The notes under the pieces: generated by a model | What the model saw: the letters and a program-made list of their open reading frames with translations, nothing else | The model's database searches: none | Told to the model about the DNA's origin: nothing | Source: Neobacillus dielmonensis | Lineage (GTDB): Bacteria; Bacillota; Bacilli; Bacillales; Cytobacillaceae | NCBI RefSeq assembly: GCF_000612665.1 | Contig: NZ_HG942058.1 | Location: 1 to 64,000, forward strand | DNA: 64,000 bases | Direction of reading: 5' to 3' | Part shown: one piece after another, positions 7,923-16,297 of the stretch | Layout: every line of letters starts with the position of its first letter | Position numbering within the stretch: position 1 is the stretch's first letter | Program-made: the position numbers and the translations under genes

Positions 7923-9542
7923 TTATTTTATAGTATAATAGTTTTCTAATTTCTCCCGCATGGCCCTCTTTAAAAACTTCCCAACCGAGGTTTTAGGGAT
8001 CTCATCCATAAAGATCACGTCATCTGGAATCCACCACTTAGCAAACTGTGGTTTGATAAATTCGATAATTTCCTCTTTTGATACCAAGTCCTTGTATTTG
8101 TCTTTCAAAACAACGACAGCTATTGGGCGCTCCTGCCATTTTGGATGTGGCAAACCAACTACTGCCGCTTCCGCTACAGCTTCGTGAGCCATGATAGCAT
8201 TTTCCAGATCAACCGAAGATATCCATTCTCCACCACTTTTTACTAAGTCCTTTGTCCGGTCCACCAACTTGATAAAGCCCTCTTCATCGATTGTGGCAAT
8301 ATCCCCTGTATGCAGCCATCCATCTACAATGGCTTCCTTCGTTTTCTCTGGTTCCTTATAATAGGAATCCGTAATCCACGGTCCCCGGAGAAGCAATTCT
8401 CCCATACTCTTTCCGTCCCATTTGACTTCGCCATTCTCATCAATGACTTTTACATCCACTCCCGGAACCATGATTCCTTGCTTCGCTTTTAATTCCAGCT
8501 TTGCTTCATACGGTAACTCCTGCTGATAGCTTTTTAAACGGGTAATGGAAACAAATGGACTCGTTTCTGTCATTCCGTAAGCTTGATAAAACGGAATTTG
8601 ATATTTTTCCTCGTAATTTCTAATCATGCTCTTTGGAGCTGCGGATCCACCATTTACAATCATCCGTAAACTTGAGGTATCATACGGACTAGATTCTAGT
8701 TCATTTAAAATACCTAACAAAACAGTTGGTACGGCTGCTGTTAACGTCACCTTTTCAGATTGTATCAATTCCAAAAGCACTCTGGGGGTAAAGTTTGGTC
8801 CAGGTAACACTTGGTTCGTGCCTAGCATCGTTGCCGTAAATGGCAGGCCCCATGCATTGACATGGAACATAGGAACGATGACAAGAGCCGTGTCCGATTC
8901 TGAAACGCCAATTCCATCTGCCATGCTTTGAGCCATACTATGCAAGACCATGCTCCGATGAGTATACAAAACACCCTTTGGATTTCCTGTAGTCGCGGAT
9001 GTATAGCATATTCCTGCAGGTTCACTTTCCTTAATATCTGTGGGATATTGATAGGTTGGGTCCCCGTTTCTAATCAGCTTTTCATATAGATACAATGTAC
9101 CCAGTTTTGAATCGGGAATCTCTTCCTCATCGGTCATCACAATAATGGATTCGACAGTTGGGATTTTATCCTTCACTTTTTCAATAATAGGAAGAAAATC
9201 TTTGTCAACCAGCAAAACCTTATCCTCTGCATTGTTAATGATATAGATTAAATGCTCTTCCGATAAACGAAAATTAATCGTATGCAGAACAGCTCCCATA
9301 TTGGGAATCGCAAAATAGGCTTCTAGATGCCAATGATGATTCCATCCTATAGTACCAACCATATCCCCTCTGTTCACACCAAGTTTCTCTAAAGCACTTG
9401 ATAACCTTCTAATTCTTTCACCTATTTGTTGATACGTGAATCGCTGAATCCCTGTTGAGGTTCTCGACACCACCGTTTTCTTAGAAAAATACTTCTCCGC
9501 TCTTTCAAGCATAGAAATCGTCGTTAATTGAACATCCATCAT
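7923..9542 (-). CDS. Long-chain fatty-acid--CoA ligase (FadD-like)
   Basis: A class I adenylate-forming enzyme expected to activate a fatty or other carboxylic acid to its CoA thioester. Motifs seen include the phosphate loop YTSATTGNPKG (Ala replaces the usual second Gly of TSGTTG), YGMTETSP (A5-type), WLHTGDIATID, and a C-terminal KTSVGKFLKR with the adenylation lysine. The start chosen is the ATG at 9542 (MMDVQLTTI), about twelve bases after AAAGGGG; 9554 is a close alternative. The longer frame to 9611 runs into a GAGAACCGTCCCC element and is unlikely. It lies downstream of a second ligase in the same direction, about 100 bases apart, so the two may be cotranscribed. Chain-length preference is not readable. 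Confidence 0.9.
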   Translation of the reverse strand: MMDVQLTTISMLERAEKYFSKKTVVSRTSTGIQRFTYQQIGERIRRLSSALEKLGVNRGDMVGTIGWNHHWHLEAYFAIPNMGAVLHTINFRLSEEHLIYIINNAEDKVLLVDKDFLPIIEKVKDKIPTVESIIVMTDEEEIPDSKLGTLYLYEKLIRNGDPTYQYPTDIKESEPAGICYTSATTGNPKGVLYTHRSMVLHSMAQSMADGIGVSESDTALVIVPMFHVNAWGLPFTATMLGTNQVLPGPNFTPRVLLELIQSEKVTLTAAVPTVLLGILNELESSPYDTSSLRMIVNGGSAAPKSMIRNYEEKYQIPFYQAYGMTETSPFVSITRLKSYQQELPYEAKLELKAKQGIMVPGVDVKVIDENGEVKWDGKSMGELLLRGPWITDSYYKEPEKTKEAIVDGWLHTGDIATIDEEGFIKLVDRTKDLVKSGGEWISSVDLENAIMAHEAVAEAAVVGLPHPKWQERPIAVVVLKDKYKDLVSKEEIIEFIKPQFAKWWIPDDVIFMDEIPKTSVGKFLKRAMREKLENYYTIK

Positions 9543-9604
9543 ACCTTCATTCATCCCCTTTCTGGATTCAAGGACCCAGCGGGATGGTTCTACTGGCGAC
9601 TTCA

Positions 9605-9640
9605 GGCCCACGAGAACCGTCCCCTTGGCCCCCCTTGGCG
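9605..9640. repeat. GAGAACCGTCCCC element between the ligase genes
   Basis: Contains CACGAGAACCGTCCCCTTGG, matching the element at 7466-7482. It lies between the two acyl-CoA ligase genes and creates a spurious upstream extension of the second. Confidence 0.5.
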
Positions 9641-9643
9641 ACC

Positions 9644-11152
9644 CTAGCGAGCATTGACTGTTGGTTTTAGCGTATGTTTCAATACTTTTCCGCTGGCGTT
9701 TCGAGGTAAAGCGTCAAGGAATTCTACTTCGGCAGGCAGCTTATATTTGGCTAGTTTTGTGCGGCAATAGGAAATGACGTCTTCCTCTGATAAAGACTTT
9801 CCTTCTTTTAACACGACATAGGCTTTTGGCACTTCACCGTAAACTTCATGAGGAACGCCGACCACAGCTGCTTCGAGGATTTCATCCATTGCGTATAATA
9901 CTTCCTCGATTTCGACTGGATAGACATTTTCTCCGCCGCGGATCATCATGTCTTTTTTCCGGTCCACGATATATAACAAGCCATCCTCGTCCAATCGGCC
10001 CAGGTCGCCGCTGTACATCCAGCCATCCTTCAGGGTATCCCGCGTTGCTTCCTCATTTTTCAAGTATCCCTTCATGACCTGGGGACCTTTTACAATAATT
10101 TCCCCCACTTCTCCAACCGGAACATCCTGCCCGTATACATCGACAACCCTTACTTGGGTATGCGGCAACGGCTCTCCAACGGAACCAATTTTATCAAGCG
10201 CATAATGATCCTTTAGAGTGGTCGCGCCAGGAGAGTTTTCCGTTTGGCCATATAAGTTTTGAACCTTTACACCCGGATAAAGCGTTTTCACTTTTTTCAC
10301 CAGTTCATAAGGCATCGGCGCGGCACCGTACGTAAACAATCGCAATTTGGACAGGTTGGTTTGAGCTAGTTTTGGTGTATTAAGTAAAATGCTATATATT
10401 GCTGGTACACCAAAGAAAATCGTGACTTCTTCCCTTTCCATCGTTTCTAATGTTTTTTCCGGTGAAAAAGCTTCCTCAATAACAACTGTTCCGCCCCGCA
10501 AAACAGTAGGGATGGAAAAACAGTGGGCTGCAGCACAATGGAACAGCGGTGTCACGATGTGCATCCGGTCTGAAGAAGTGATCTCTAGGGATTCGGCCCA
10601 AATATTGGCAATCGCCCGGACATTGCCTGCAGAAAGCATCACACCTTTCGGCTTTCCGGTCGTGCCGGATGTGTAAAAAATAACAGCCGTATCTTCTTCC
10701 CTAACTTCAGGTTTGGTATAAGAAAGGTAATCATCGGCAATGACCGTTCTGAAAGATTCGTTGCCGCCCACTTCAAGAAGGTCTTGGAACCGGGTAAGCG
10801 GAGTTTCCATTTGATCTAACACGTCTTTTAACCGTACATCATAAATAAGGGCCTTTGCCTCGGAATGATTGAAGATGTACTCTACTTCAGGAGGAGCTAG
10901 TTTTGTATTGATGGGAAGCACGGCAAATCCGCCAAGTTGACATGCATAGTAAACAATTAGAAAATCATCCGAGTTTTGTAGATAAAGGGCAATAATGTCT
11001 TCTTTTTTATACCCTTTTCCTTGAAAATAACCTGCTAGATTTACAGCTTTTTGAAAAAACGCCCCGTAGGTCGTTTCCCGATTTTGAAAAGATGTAATAA
11101 CCTTATCAGGTTGTGTCTGCGCATGTTGTGTCAACTGTTCAAAAATAAACAT
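9644..11152 (-). CDS. Long-chain-fatty-acid--CoA ligase (LcfB/YhfL-like)
   Basis: A 502-residue acyl-CoA synthetase. It carries IFYTSGTTGKPKGVML (phosphate-binding loop, about residues 158-173), LYGQTENSPG, GWMYSGDLGRLDEDG, DRKKDMMIRGGENVYP and a C-terminal PRNASGKVLKH with the adenylation lysine near 491. These are the standard motifs of the ANL superfamily in order. The overall length and layout resemble B. subtilis LcfB (YhfL). The ATG has AAAGGAGCG at ideal spacing. It is the first gene of a likely two-ligase unit. It probably feeds beta-oxidation; an enoyl-CoA hydratase lies far away at 30.8 kb. Confidence 0.9.
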   Translation of the reverse strand: MFIFEQLTQHAQTQPDKVITSFQNRETTYGAFFQKAVNLAGYFQGKGYKKEDIIALYLQNSDDFLIVYYACQLGGFAVLPINTKLAPPEVEYIFNHSEAKALIYDVRLKDVLDQMETPLTRFQDLLEVGGNESFRTVIADDYLSYTKPEVREEDTAVIFYTSGTTGKPKGVMLSAGNVRAIANIWAESLEITSSDRMHIVTPLFHCAAAHCFSIPTVLRGGTVVIEEAFSPEKTLETMEREEVTIFFGVPAIYSILLNTPKLAQTNLSKLRLFTYGAAPMPYELVKKVKTLYPGVKVQNLYGQTENSPGATTLKDHYALDKIGSVGEPLPHTQVRVVDVYGQDVPVGEVGEIIVKGPQVMKGYLKNEEATRDTLKDGWMYSGDLGRLDEDGLLYIVDRKKDMMIRGGENVYPVEIEEVLYAMDEILEAAVVGVPHEVYGEVPKAYVVLKEGKSLSEEDVISYCRTKLAKYKLPAEVEFLDALPRNASGKVLKHTLKPTVNAR

Positions 11153-11478
11153 AGTACACGCTCCTTTTAATGTGGTTAGGATAATTATACTAGATGTAAT
11201 ATTCTGACAACAATAGTTATATTTGTTATTAGTTTCTATTTTACGGTTTATTTTCTAATGTGACTAAGGGGCTTTTGTTTATCTCGTAGAGTCCCATTTT
11301 TTCACAACAAAGTAGCACATAACTAATATAGAATTTAATACGAACTATTTTCTATTGAACATGTCTGTTAGTATTCCTATTTGACTATCAAATAGCACGC
11401 TCTTATCACTCGTCCTTCATATAATTGGTTTCTTTTTATTTTCCATCGGTTATAATTAAAGTAGAGACTGAATAAATT
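11153..11478. other. Gene-free interval upstream of the ligase genes
   Basis: No gene is seen. AT-rich stretches just upstream of 11160 (TATACTAGATG and neighbours) may hold the ligase promoter, but no operator is clear. Confidence 0.4.
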
Positions 11479-11512
11479 AAAAAAGACCAGACATGCGGTT
11501 ACATGTCCGGTC
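11479..11512 (-). terminator. Terminator of the holin-like toxin transcript
   Basis: Stem GACCAGACATG / CATGTCCGGTC around a short loop; six A on the left give T6 on the minus strand. It lies downstream of the small toxin frame and probably ends its mRNA. Confidence 0.65.
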
Positions 11513-11560
11513 CAGCATTAGAAGGTTCCCTCAAAAGGGGATTGGCTATTACCGTGAAAG

Positions 11561-11602
11561 ATAATCCACCCGAGCCGCTAACTCAAGGGTGGATTATTTT
11601 TT
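11561..11602. terminator. Hairpin overlapping the toxin stop codon
   Basis: Perfect 11-bp stem ATAATCCACCC / GGGTGGATTAT followed by TTTTT on the + strand. It overlaps the last codons and stop of the toxin frame. It could fold in the toxin mRNA or end an antisense RNA coming from the + strand. Confidence 0.6.
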
Positions 11603-11677
11603 ATGGTTAAACGACAGAATGGCAATGACTAGACTGGCAAAGGCAAGCGTAATCATTAGTGTTTCAAAAACCGTCAA
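11594..11677 (-). CDS. Putative holin-like type I toxin peptide
   Basis: A 27-residue peptide, TTG start then TVFETLMITLAFASLVIAI and a basic HKK tail, preceded by AAAGGGGGTGATG as ribosome site. One hydrophobic helix with a TVFE-L N-terminus and lysine-rich end matches the Bacillus putative holin-like toxin family related to TxpA/BsrG. Such peptides insert in the membrane and are held off by an antisense RNA. The stop codon lies inside a strong hairpin, and a second hairpin terminator follows about 80 bases later, as in other type I toxin mRNAs. The antisense RNA itself is not identifiable from sequence alone; the T-tailed + strand hairpin is a candidate end. Confidence 0.7.
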   Translation of the reverse strand: MTVFETLMITLAFASLVIAILSFNHKK

Positions 11678-11895
11678 CCAGCATCACCCCCTTTCCATTG
11701 GGAGTGTGCCAACCACCCTTGAGAACTCCTATTCTATTGCACCTACAGTATACCATTTGCGAAAGCAGAAAGGAACATGCGTTCGATTAATAGTTCATCA
11801 GTACTAGTTTCCTTTCCCCATTTTACAAAGGGGCCTAACAGCCAACTCAATATATCTTTTTGAAATCAATATTATTATTGAAAACTTCGCCAACA

Positions 11896-12209
11896 TTATA
11901 AAAATACCTTCGCCAAATAATCCCCAAATCCTTTCATGATATGTATTCCTTGTTTTTGCAATTCCAACCATATTTTCCGATCAAGGGAGAACGGACTCAG
12001 GTTTTGTAGAAAATCCAACTCTTGTTCGGAAAGCTCTACATGGTAATACGTTTCCCCATTTTTTATCATTACCTCGTAGTTTGTTAGCCTCATTAAATAC
12101 ACCTCATAGTTAGGATCCCATTCCTGAAGCTGCTTTTCGATTGTATTCGAAACAAGTTGTAGTTTTGGGACATATACCCTCTAAGGAACCCTGTTACATT
12201 CATCTTCAT
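11896..12209 (-). pseudogene. Unknown small protein behind a SAM-I riboswitch, apparently frameshifted
   Basis: Downstream of the S-box leader, AAAAGGAG precedes ATG at 12209 (MKMNVTGFLRG). After about ten codons the good coding frame switches. The second frame reads VPKLQLVSNTIEKQL, continues through EWDPNYEVYLMRL, and runs to the stop at 11896. Its own ATG at 12093 has GAGGTG in front, so a 65-residue protein (MRLTNYEVMIKNGETYY) could still be made. I do not recognise the family. The leader, ribosome site and two-frame structure suggest a ~100-residue S-box-regulated protein with one frameshift near 12170-12190. It is either inactivated, restarted internally, or affected by a sequence error. 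Confidence 0.55.
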
Positions 12210-12221
12210 TAACTCCTTTTG

Positions 12222-12264
12222 AAAAAAATAAAACCCCTTTTGCAATGGATACAAAAGGGGTTTT
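12222..12264 (-). terminator. SAM riboswitch expression-platform terminator 1
   Basis: Perfect 13-bp stem AAAACCCCTTTTG / CAAAAGGGGTTTT on the + strand, followed on the minus strand by a run of T. It lies directly after the S-box aptamer and before the ribosome site of the downstream gene. Confidence 0.85.
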
Positions 12265-12270
12265 GACCGT

Positions 12271-12368
12271 TTTATCATCCAAAGCAAATTGCTTTGCTGG
12301 TTGAAGCACCTTACATATGCAGGTTGCTGTGGCGTCATAGAGCCAGATCTCTCGGCCACTCTTGATAA
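12271..12368 (-). promoter_or_regulatory. SAM-I (S-box) riboswitch 1
   Basis: Read on the minus strand: TTATCAAGAGTGGCCGAG, ATCTGGC, TATGACGCC, AGCAACCTGC, AAGGTGCT, CCAGCAAAGC and CTTTGGATGATAA. This is the order of conserved S-box elements, with P1 formed by TTATCA and TGATAA. It is followed by a perfect intrinsic terminator. Known S-box leaders turn off transcription when S-adenosylmethionine is abundant. The downstream gene is unknown. Confidence 0.88.
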
Positions 12369-12643
12369 CTATTTAATTACTTTTATTATACTTCAATTTA
12401 CTGGATGGGGCGATACTATTCTTAAAAAACTTGTCATCCTATGGTATTATGGACTACGCGTAAATATTTTGGAAATTCAGTTCCATGTATACCTTCTGTT
12501 TTTCAGGTTTACATTTTGTTTATCACTTACAAAGTCAAAAATATTGTAGCAGCCAGTTCATAAGGGTTCCCCCGTTAGTCTATTAAGATCGATTATTTAT
12601 TCATCCTAATATTGCATTGGATTAGAAATATTGTTAGCAGTTT

Positions 12644-13447
12644 CTATTTACAAGGCTTGCGCCACTCGTCAAGCTCCAATTTTTTCATCATGGATGAAAT
12701 TCCTAGCGATTTTGCTCTCGAGCAACGAACGGATGTCTTCTTGTACTCGACGTTCAGTACAGCCTTTCCTGCATCAACAAACGGTTTGTATTTTCCACAT
12801 TCATTATAGGCAAAACATTCCTCATTGATGGCAAAATCAAAGTACGGTTCAAGAGTTTCGAGCTGATCTACATCGTTTTTTAACGCAATGGACATGCCAC
12901 GATCATGAGCAAGTTGTGCCAAAACCTTGTTATAGACGAGCTGATCATTGGAAGTGAGGGGGAATCCTGTGTTATTGGCGTATCCGTCCACATTATCGGC
13001 CTCCACAGCATCAAACCCTTTCGCTTTACATACATCCATGCGTTTCCCCATAATCGGAAGTAATATGCTTAATTGACGGATGTCCAGCCACTTTTCTCCA
13101 GCCCAACCATCTAGTTTTTTTCCTTTAACAGATGATGGAAAACTTGATGCATCACTACGCCAATCCTCCCAAGAACCAGCAGATATATAACAAATGGTTC
13201 TTGCGCCTCGGTCTTTTAGATTTTTTACATCGGATGCAGCAGCATCTTCACCATCGAAATCATAAATAGTAATGCCGCTTATGTACGAAGGCATCGATTT
13301 GAGCTGCCACTGCCACTGAGTTGCATATCCAGACGGTGGTGCCCATATTTCTTTGTTTACTGTAGGTGTAGATCTTTGGTTAAATGTGACTGCTATGAGG
13401 AGTAAGGAAAGGAAAGTACATATATAAAAGGTGAGGTTTTTCTTCAT
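12644..13447 (-). CDS. Glycoside hydrolase family 114-like secreted protein
   Basis: Starts at the ATG at 13447 (MKKNLTFY) with GGAGGGGTGAA in front; a longer frame to 13477 includes that ribosome site and is rejected. Residues 1-24 look like a signal peptide or membrane anchor. The mature part follows the GH114 / endo-alpha-1,4-polygalactosaminidase fold: ITIYDFDGEDA, ICYISAGSWEDWR, GFDAVEADNVDGY, MSIALKNDVDQ and FAINEECFAYNEC. The acidic residues in the YDFDGE and EADNVDGY strands are candidates for catalysis. Family members cleave galactosamine-rich polymers or are uncharacterised. It stands alone. Confidence 0.82.
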   Translation of the reverse strand: MKKNLTFYICTFLSLLLIAVTFNQRSTPTVNKEIWAPPSGYATQWQWQLKSMPSYISGITIYDFDGEDAAASDVKNLKDRGARTICYISAGSWEDWRSDASSFPSSVKGKKLDGWAGEKWLDIRQLSILLPIMGKRMDVCKAKGFDAVEADNVDGYANNTGFPLTSNDQLVYNKVLAQLAHDRGMSIALKNDVDQLETLEPYFDFAINEECFAYNECGKYKPFVDAGKAVLNVEYKKTSVRCSRAKSLGISSMMKKLELDEWRKPCK

Positions 13448-13801
13448 TTCACCCCTCCAATCCGGATAATCGTTCATCGCTATCTTACCATAATTCTACT
13501 ATTTTATGGAAAAATAAAGATAGAGGGAATAGTGAACTCTAGGTGATTAACTGTATACCGTAATAAGGGGATCCACCCTTGAGGAAACCGGACAAAATAA
13601 AATCATGAAACAATTTAGATGTTATAGATAGGCAAATCATCTTTTACTGAACAAAAAAGGAACTTAAAAAACGCAAGTTAACCATGAAAACTTGCCTATT
13701 TTAGGCTCCTTCGTAATTTTATTTGTTTTAGCACCGGATAGTATAATGAAGAAGTTCACAAGTTGCCACAATCAACAAACTCTCCATTTCATAAGGTAAA
13801 A
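13448..13801. other. Gene-free interval
   Basis: No gene is seen. The interval holds the terminator at 13667-13695 and, at its left side, the promoter region of the GH114 gene. Confidence 0.4.
13667..13695 (-). terminator. Terminator of the phosphotransferase gene
   Basis: Stem GCAAGTT / AACTTGC; six A at its left end give T6 on the minus strand, downstream of the stop at 13802. Confidence 0.7.
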
Positions 13802-14749
13802 TCAAGTAAAGAGTACTTTATAAAAATTTTCCCTACCTAACTGGTCAAGGTAGTCAATCTTTCTTTTTTCATAGAAGTCTTCAGCATCTCCTCTTTCAAA
13901 AAACCAAACACTATCAATAAAAATGCTCAATTTATATACGTCAAACAAATGTTTTTGTTCCACAATGCTTAATGGTCTATGTTTGGTATATTCTTCAATA
14001 ATCTTTTTTGCTTCGTTTAAGTTCAGCACCTTGTATTTATCGTAAGTCCAAGCCCAGGACTCAATCAATCCAACAAGGTCAAAAAGAAGATACGTGTAAT
14101 TTGCATCATCAAAGTCAAGTAAAGCAACAAATTTATCATGATTATAAAGAATATTCGAAGTGTGAATGTCTGAATGGCAAATTCCCATCGGCAATGATTG
14201 GGGAAGTTCTAGTGTAAGCAGTCCTTTATCTAACCAATTAAATTTCTTACTTGCTTTTATAGAGTTAATTCGTATCGATGCGGCTTTTGCTTGGTCTCGA
14301 CAAAACTGTACTCCATAGTTCCACCGACTTTCCTTATGGATTGGCGAATAATTTTCTGTAACTTTATGTAACTCAGCAGCCTTTTGAATCACTATCTTTT
14401 TTTGTTCTTCATTGGGCTTTTCGATATGATGTCCTTCTATGTAATTATAAACAGCAAATGGTTTCAAATTATGGATACCCACAAAGTTCCCAATATTATT
14501 TATATAAGGTGACTGACAGGGAAAATTGTTTTCATTTAAGTAATTAAGCAAGTTGGTTTCAAATAAAACTGAATCCTTTTTACGATTTTCGTAATACCTA
14601 AAGACAAAGCAGCCCTTCGTCGTTTGGACTTTATAATTGGTTTGAACAGTTCCTTCCAAGATAGAATTAGAGTTAATGTATTCACCAAGATTATAATTGG
14701 CAAAAATGTGTTGGAATTCTTCATTCGTAAATACTGTTTTTACAGCCAT
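13802..14749 (-). CDS. Aminoglycoside phosphotransferase-family kinase
   Basis: A 315-residue small-molecule kinase of the APH / homoserine kinase type II superfamily. It shows an N-terminal nucleotide lobe (TTKGCFVFRYYENR), the catalytic loop ICHSDIHTSNIL (HxD...N, about residues 188-199) and LLDFDDANY (metal-binding Asp). The N-terminal ILEGTVQTNYKV is typical of ThrB2-like members. The substrate could be homoserine, choline, a sugar or an aminoglycoside, and the sequence does not decide. No neighbouring pathway genes help. The ATG has a weak upstream GGGAGTAT site. It is transcribed alone, with its own terminator. Confidence 0.8.
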   Translation of the reverse strand: MAVKTVFTNEEFQHIFANYNLGEYINSNSILEGTVQTNYKVQTTKGCFVFRYYENRKKDSVLFETNLLNYLNENNFPCQSPYINNIGNFVGIHNLKPFAVYNYIEGHHIEKPNEEQKKIVIQKAAELHKVTENYSPIHKESRWNYGVQFCRDQAKAASIRINSIKASKKFNWLDKGLLTLELPQSLPMGICHSDIHTSNILYNHDKFVALLDFDDANYTYLLFDLVGLIESWAWTYDKYKVLNLNEAKKIIEEYTKHRPLSIVEQKHLFDVYKLSIFIDSVWFFERGDAEDFYEKRKIDYLDQLGRENFYKVLFT

Positions 14750-14814
14750 AATATACTCCCTTTAACTAATTCATCTGTTTACATTTAACATAGCGTTGTT
14801 CTTAAGCTAACCTA

Positions 14815-14898
14815 CCCCTATAGTTCGATAAGAAAGCTTCATTATATCTGCAGTCAATTCTTTAAGGAAAGCCCCCGTTCATTTAAGTACATTCCTCC
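14815..14898. repeat. Dispersed intergenic repeat copy
   Basis: Aligns with the copy at 78-175: GCAGTCAATTC, AAGGAAAGCCCCCGTTC, TTAAGTACATTCCTCC. Confidence 0.6.
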
Positions 14899-15076
14899 AA
14901 ACTATTTTATTTTTTTAAAAAAGCACTCAATTAAGAAAATTACCCCAAACTAAATGCTTTATATCTTCCACTTCTTTAACTTCTTACCTGAACCACTCCA
15001 TATTTCCAGCAAATCTTTCGGAACAAGGGAATTCAATCCTTGCTTCACGACTTCTTTGGATAGATCTAATTACTCC

Positions 15077-15346
15077 TCAGTAATCGGGTTGGCTATTTGG
15101 TTTTTCCTGGTAAGTAAAAACATAGGGGACAATTTCATATAGATAGTGTATTGCAAGTGAATCAAAATGCTTTTTAGATACAACTTCTTTAATTTGTTTG
15201 TAAGTAAACTCATCTAAATCCCATCGAATTATGCAATCACCATCTGGAAGCTGAACGTCCAATTTAATGTATCTTCCAACTTTATCCTTAAATACCTCAA
15301 CGATTCGGAAGTTATTTAAATTTATTGACATAGCATTTCCCACCAC
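15077..15346 (-). CDS. Hypothetical protein (about 84-89 residues)
   Basis: I do not recognise the family. The frame begins GTGGTGGGAAATGCTATG after an AGGAGGG site, so either a GTG or the ATG at 15331 (MSINLNNFRIVEVF) may be the start. The protein is soluble, with a repeated beta-like pattern (RYIKLDVQLPDGDCIIRWDL) and a helical segment (YKQIKEVVSKKHFDSL). Directly beyond its stop another frame reads LDLSKEVVKQGLNSL to KKLKKWKI and ends at about 14952. That could be a remnant or a frameshifted extension. Confidence that the 89-residue frame is real is moderate. Confidence 0.5.
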   Translation of the reverse strand: MVGNAMSINLNNFRIVEVFKDKVGRYIKLDVQLPDGDCIIRWDLDEFTYKQIKEVVSKKHFDSLAIHYLYEIVPYVFTYQEKPNSQPDY

Positions 15347-15390
15347 CCCTCCTATATTTTCCCTCTACCTAATTCGTAATCTAATCTTGC

Positions 15391-15460
15391 TTTTCCTTCT
15401 TCAACTAAAATGGCCCCTTTTCTTCAATAAGAAAAGAACACCCCTTATAGAAGGAATGCC
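15391..15460. repeat. Dispersed intergenic repeat copy
   Basis: Shows CTTCAACTAAAATGGCCCC and CTTCAATAAGAAAAGAACACC, the left half of the family with an altered core. Confidence 0.5.
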
Positions 15461-15493
15461 CTCGATAGTTTAAGTAAAAATGTTCATAATTAT

Positions 15494-16006
15494 TTAATTC
15501 AGGGAGACAAGATAATCAGCAAGTTTATCGAAAGTACCCTCAAGATCTTGTTGAAGCTTTGGAGCCATACCTTTGTAGGTTTCTTGTTCCTCAGCAGAAG
15601 CGTTCACAGGGAAACCTATCAGTTTTAAAGCAGTTTTACCTTCGTCATCTTCTAGCGTTATGATATTCATAATTTCAAGAGGCCAGCTCACGCTAAAAGG
15701 TGCTCGGACCGTATTTCCTTGCTCATCGGAAAAGGAACGGATATAAGCCACTTTCTCAGGTTCGACAACCTCTTGGTATGCAAATTTCCCCCACATAACC
15801 TGATTTCCGACAGGAGACGTCTGAATGCCTAAAAATTCGCCACCTGATTGAGCGTCCATTTTAACGATTTCGAGGATGGCCCCCTTTGGTCCCCACCATT
15901 TCGCAAAATGCCCGAGCTCTGTCCATACTTTAAATACGAGTTCGCGAGGGGCATCGAAAACACGCGTAATTGCAATTTCGAAAGATTGATTCAAATTGTT
16001 ATCCAT
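15494..16006 (-). CDS. SRPBCC / AHSA1-family protein
   Basis: A 170-residue member of the activator-of-Hsp90-ATPase-1-like SRPBCC group. It begins ITRVFDAPRELVFKVWTE and continues FAKWWGPKGA, the hallmark N-terminal helix and WWGP turn. The middle holds EVVEPEKVAYIRSFSDEQGN, and the C-terminal helix starts GMAPKLQQDLEGTFDKLADYL. These proteins form a hydrophobic ligand pocket; bacterial members are often of unknown role, some in stress. The ATG has AGGAGGAT just upstream. It is a lone gene, ending near the transposon's left flank. Confidence 0.85.
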   Translation of the reverse strand: MDNNLNQSFEIAITRVFDAPRELVFKVWTELGHFAKWWGPKGAILEIVKMDAQSGGEFLGIQTSPVGNQVMWGKFAYQEVVEPEKVAYIRSFSDEQGNTVRAPFSVSWPLEIMNIITLEDDEGKTALKLIGFPVNASAEEQETYKGMAPKLQQDLEGTFDKLADYLVSLN

Positions 16007-16297
16007 GAAAATCCTCCTTGTATTTTGAAGGGAAACTATTCCCCCTACTTTGCTACAGAGTTTTTGAAACCTGAACCAGAAATACGGGTTACTTTGTCAT
16101 ACTACATTCAAATTAACTATGAATGTTTTCGATATTTATTATAAAATACATCTATTTATTCAAGAAAATAAAGTGTTTTTGCTATTCTAAAATGACCGAA
16201 AGTTGACGGTGTTGCCTGTCCAGAGTTAGACGGTTATAATGTCCATAGATACATACTTCGGAACATTTCGACATTTAAAATTCTGGAGAAAGGAAAA

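Noticed and set aside
9826..10676. Three + strand frames opposite the acyl-CoA ligase
   Set aside because: Antisense shadows with no ribosome sites, opposite a gene with a full set of ANL motifs.
12093..12359. 88-residue open frame over the S-box leader
   Set aside because: Its N-terminal part is the riboswitch and terminator; only the last ~37 codons follow a ribosome site, and that frame lacks coding character compared with the adjacent frame.
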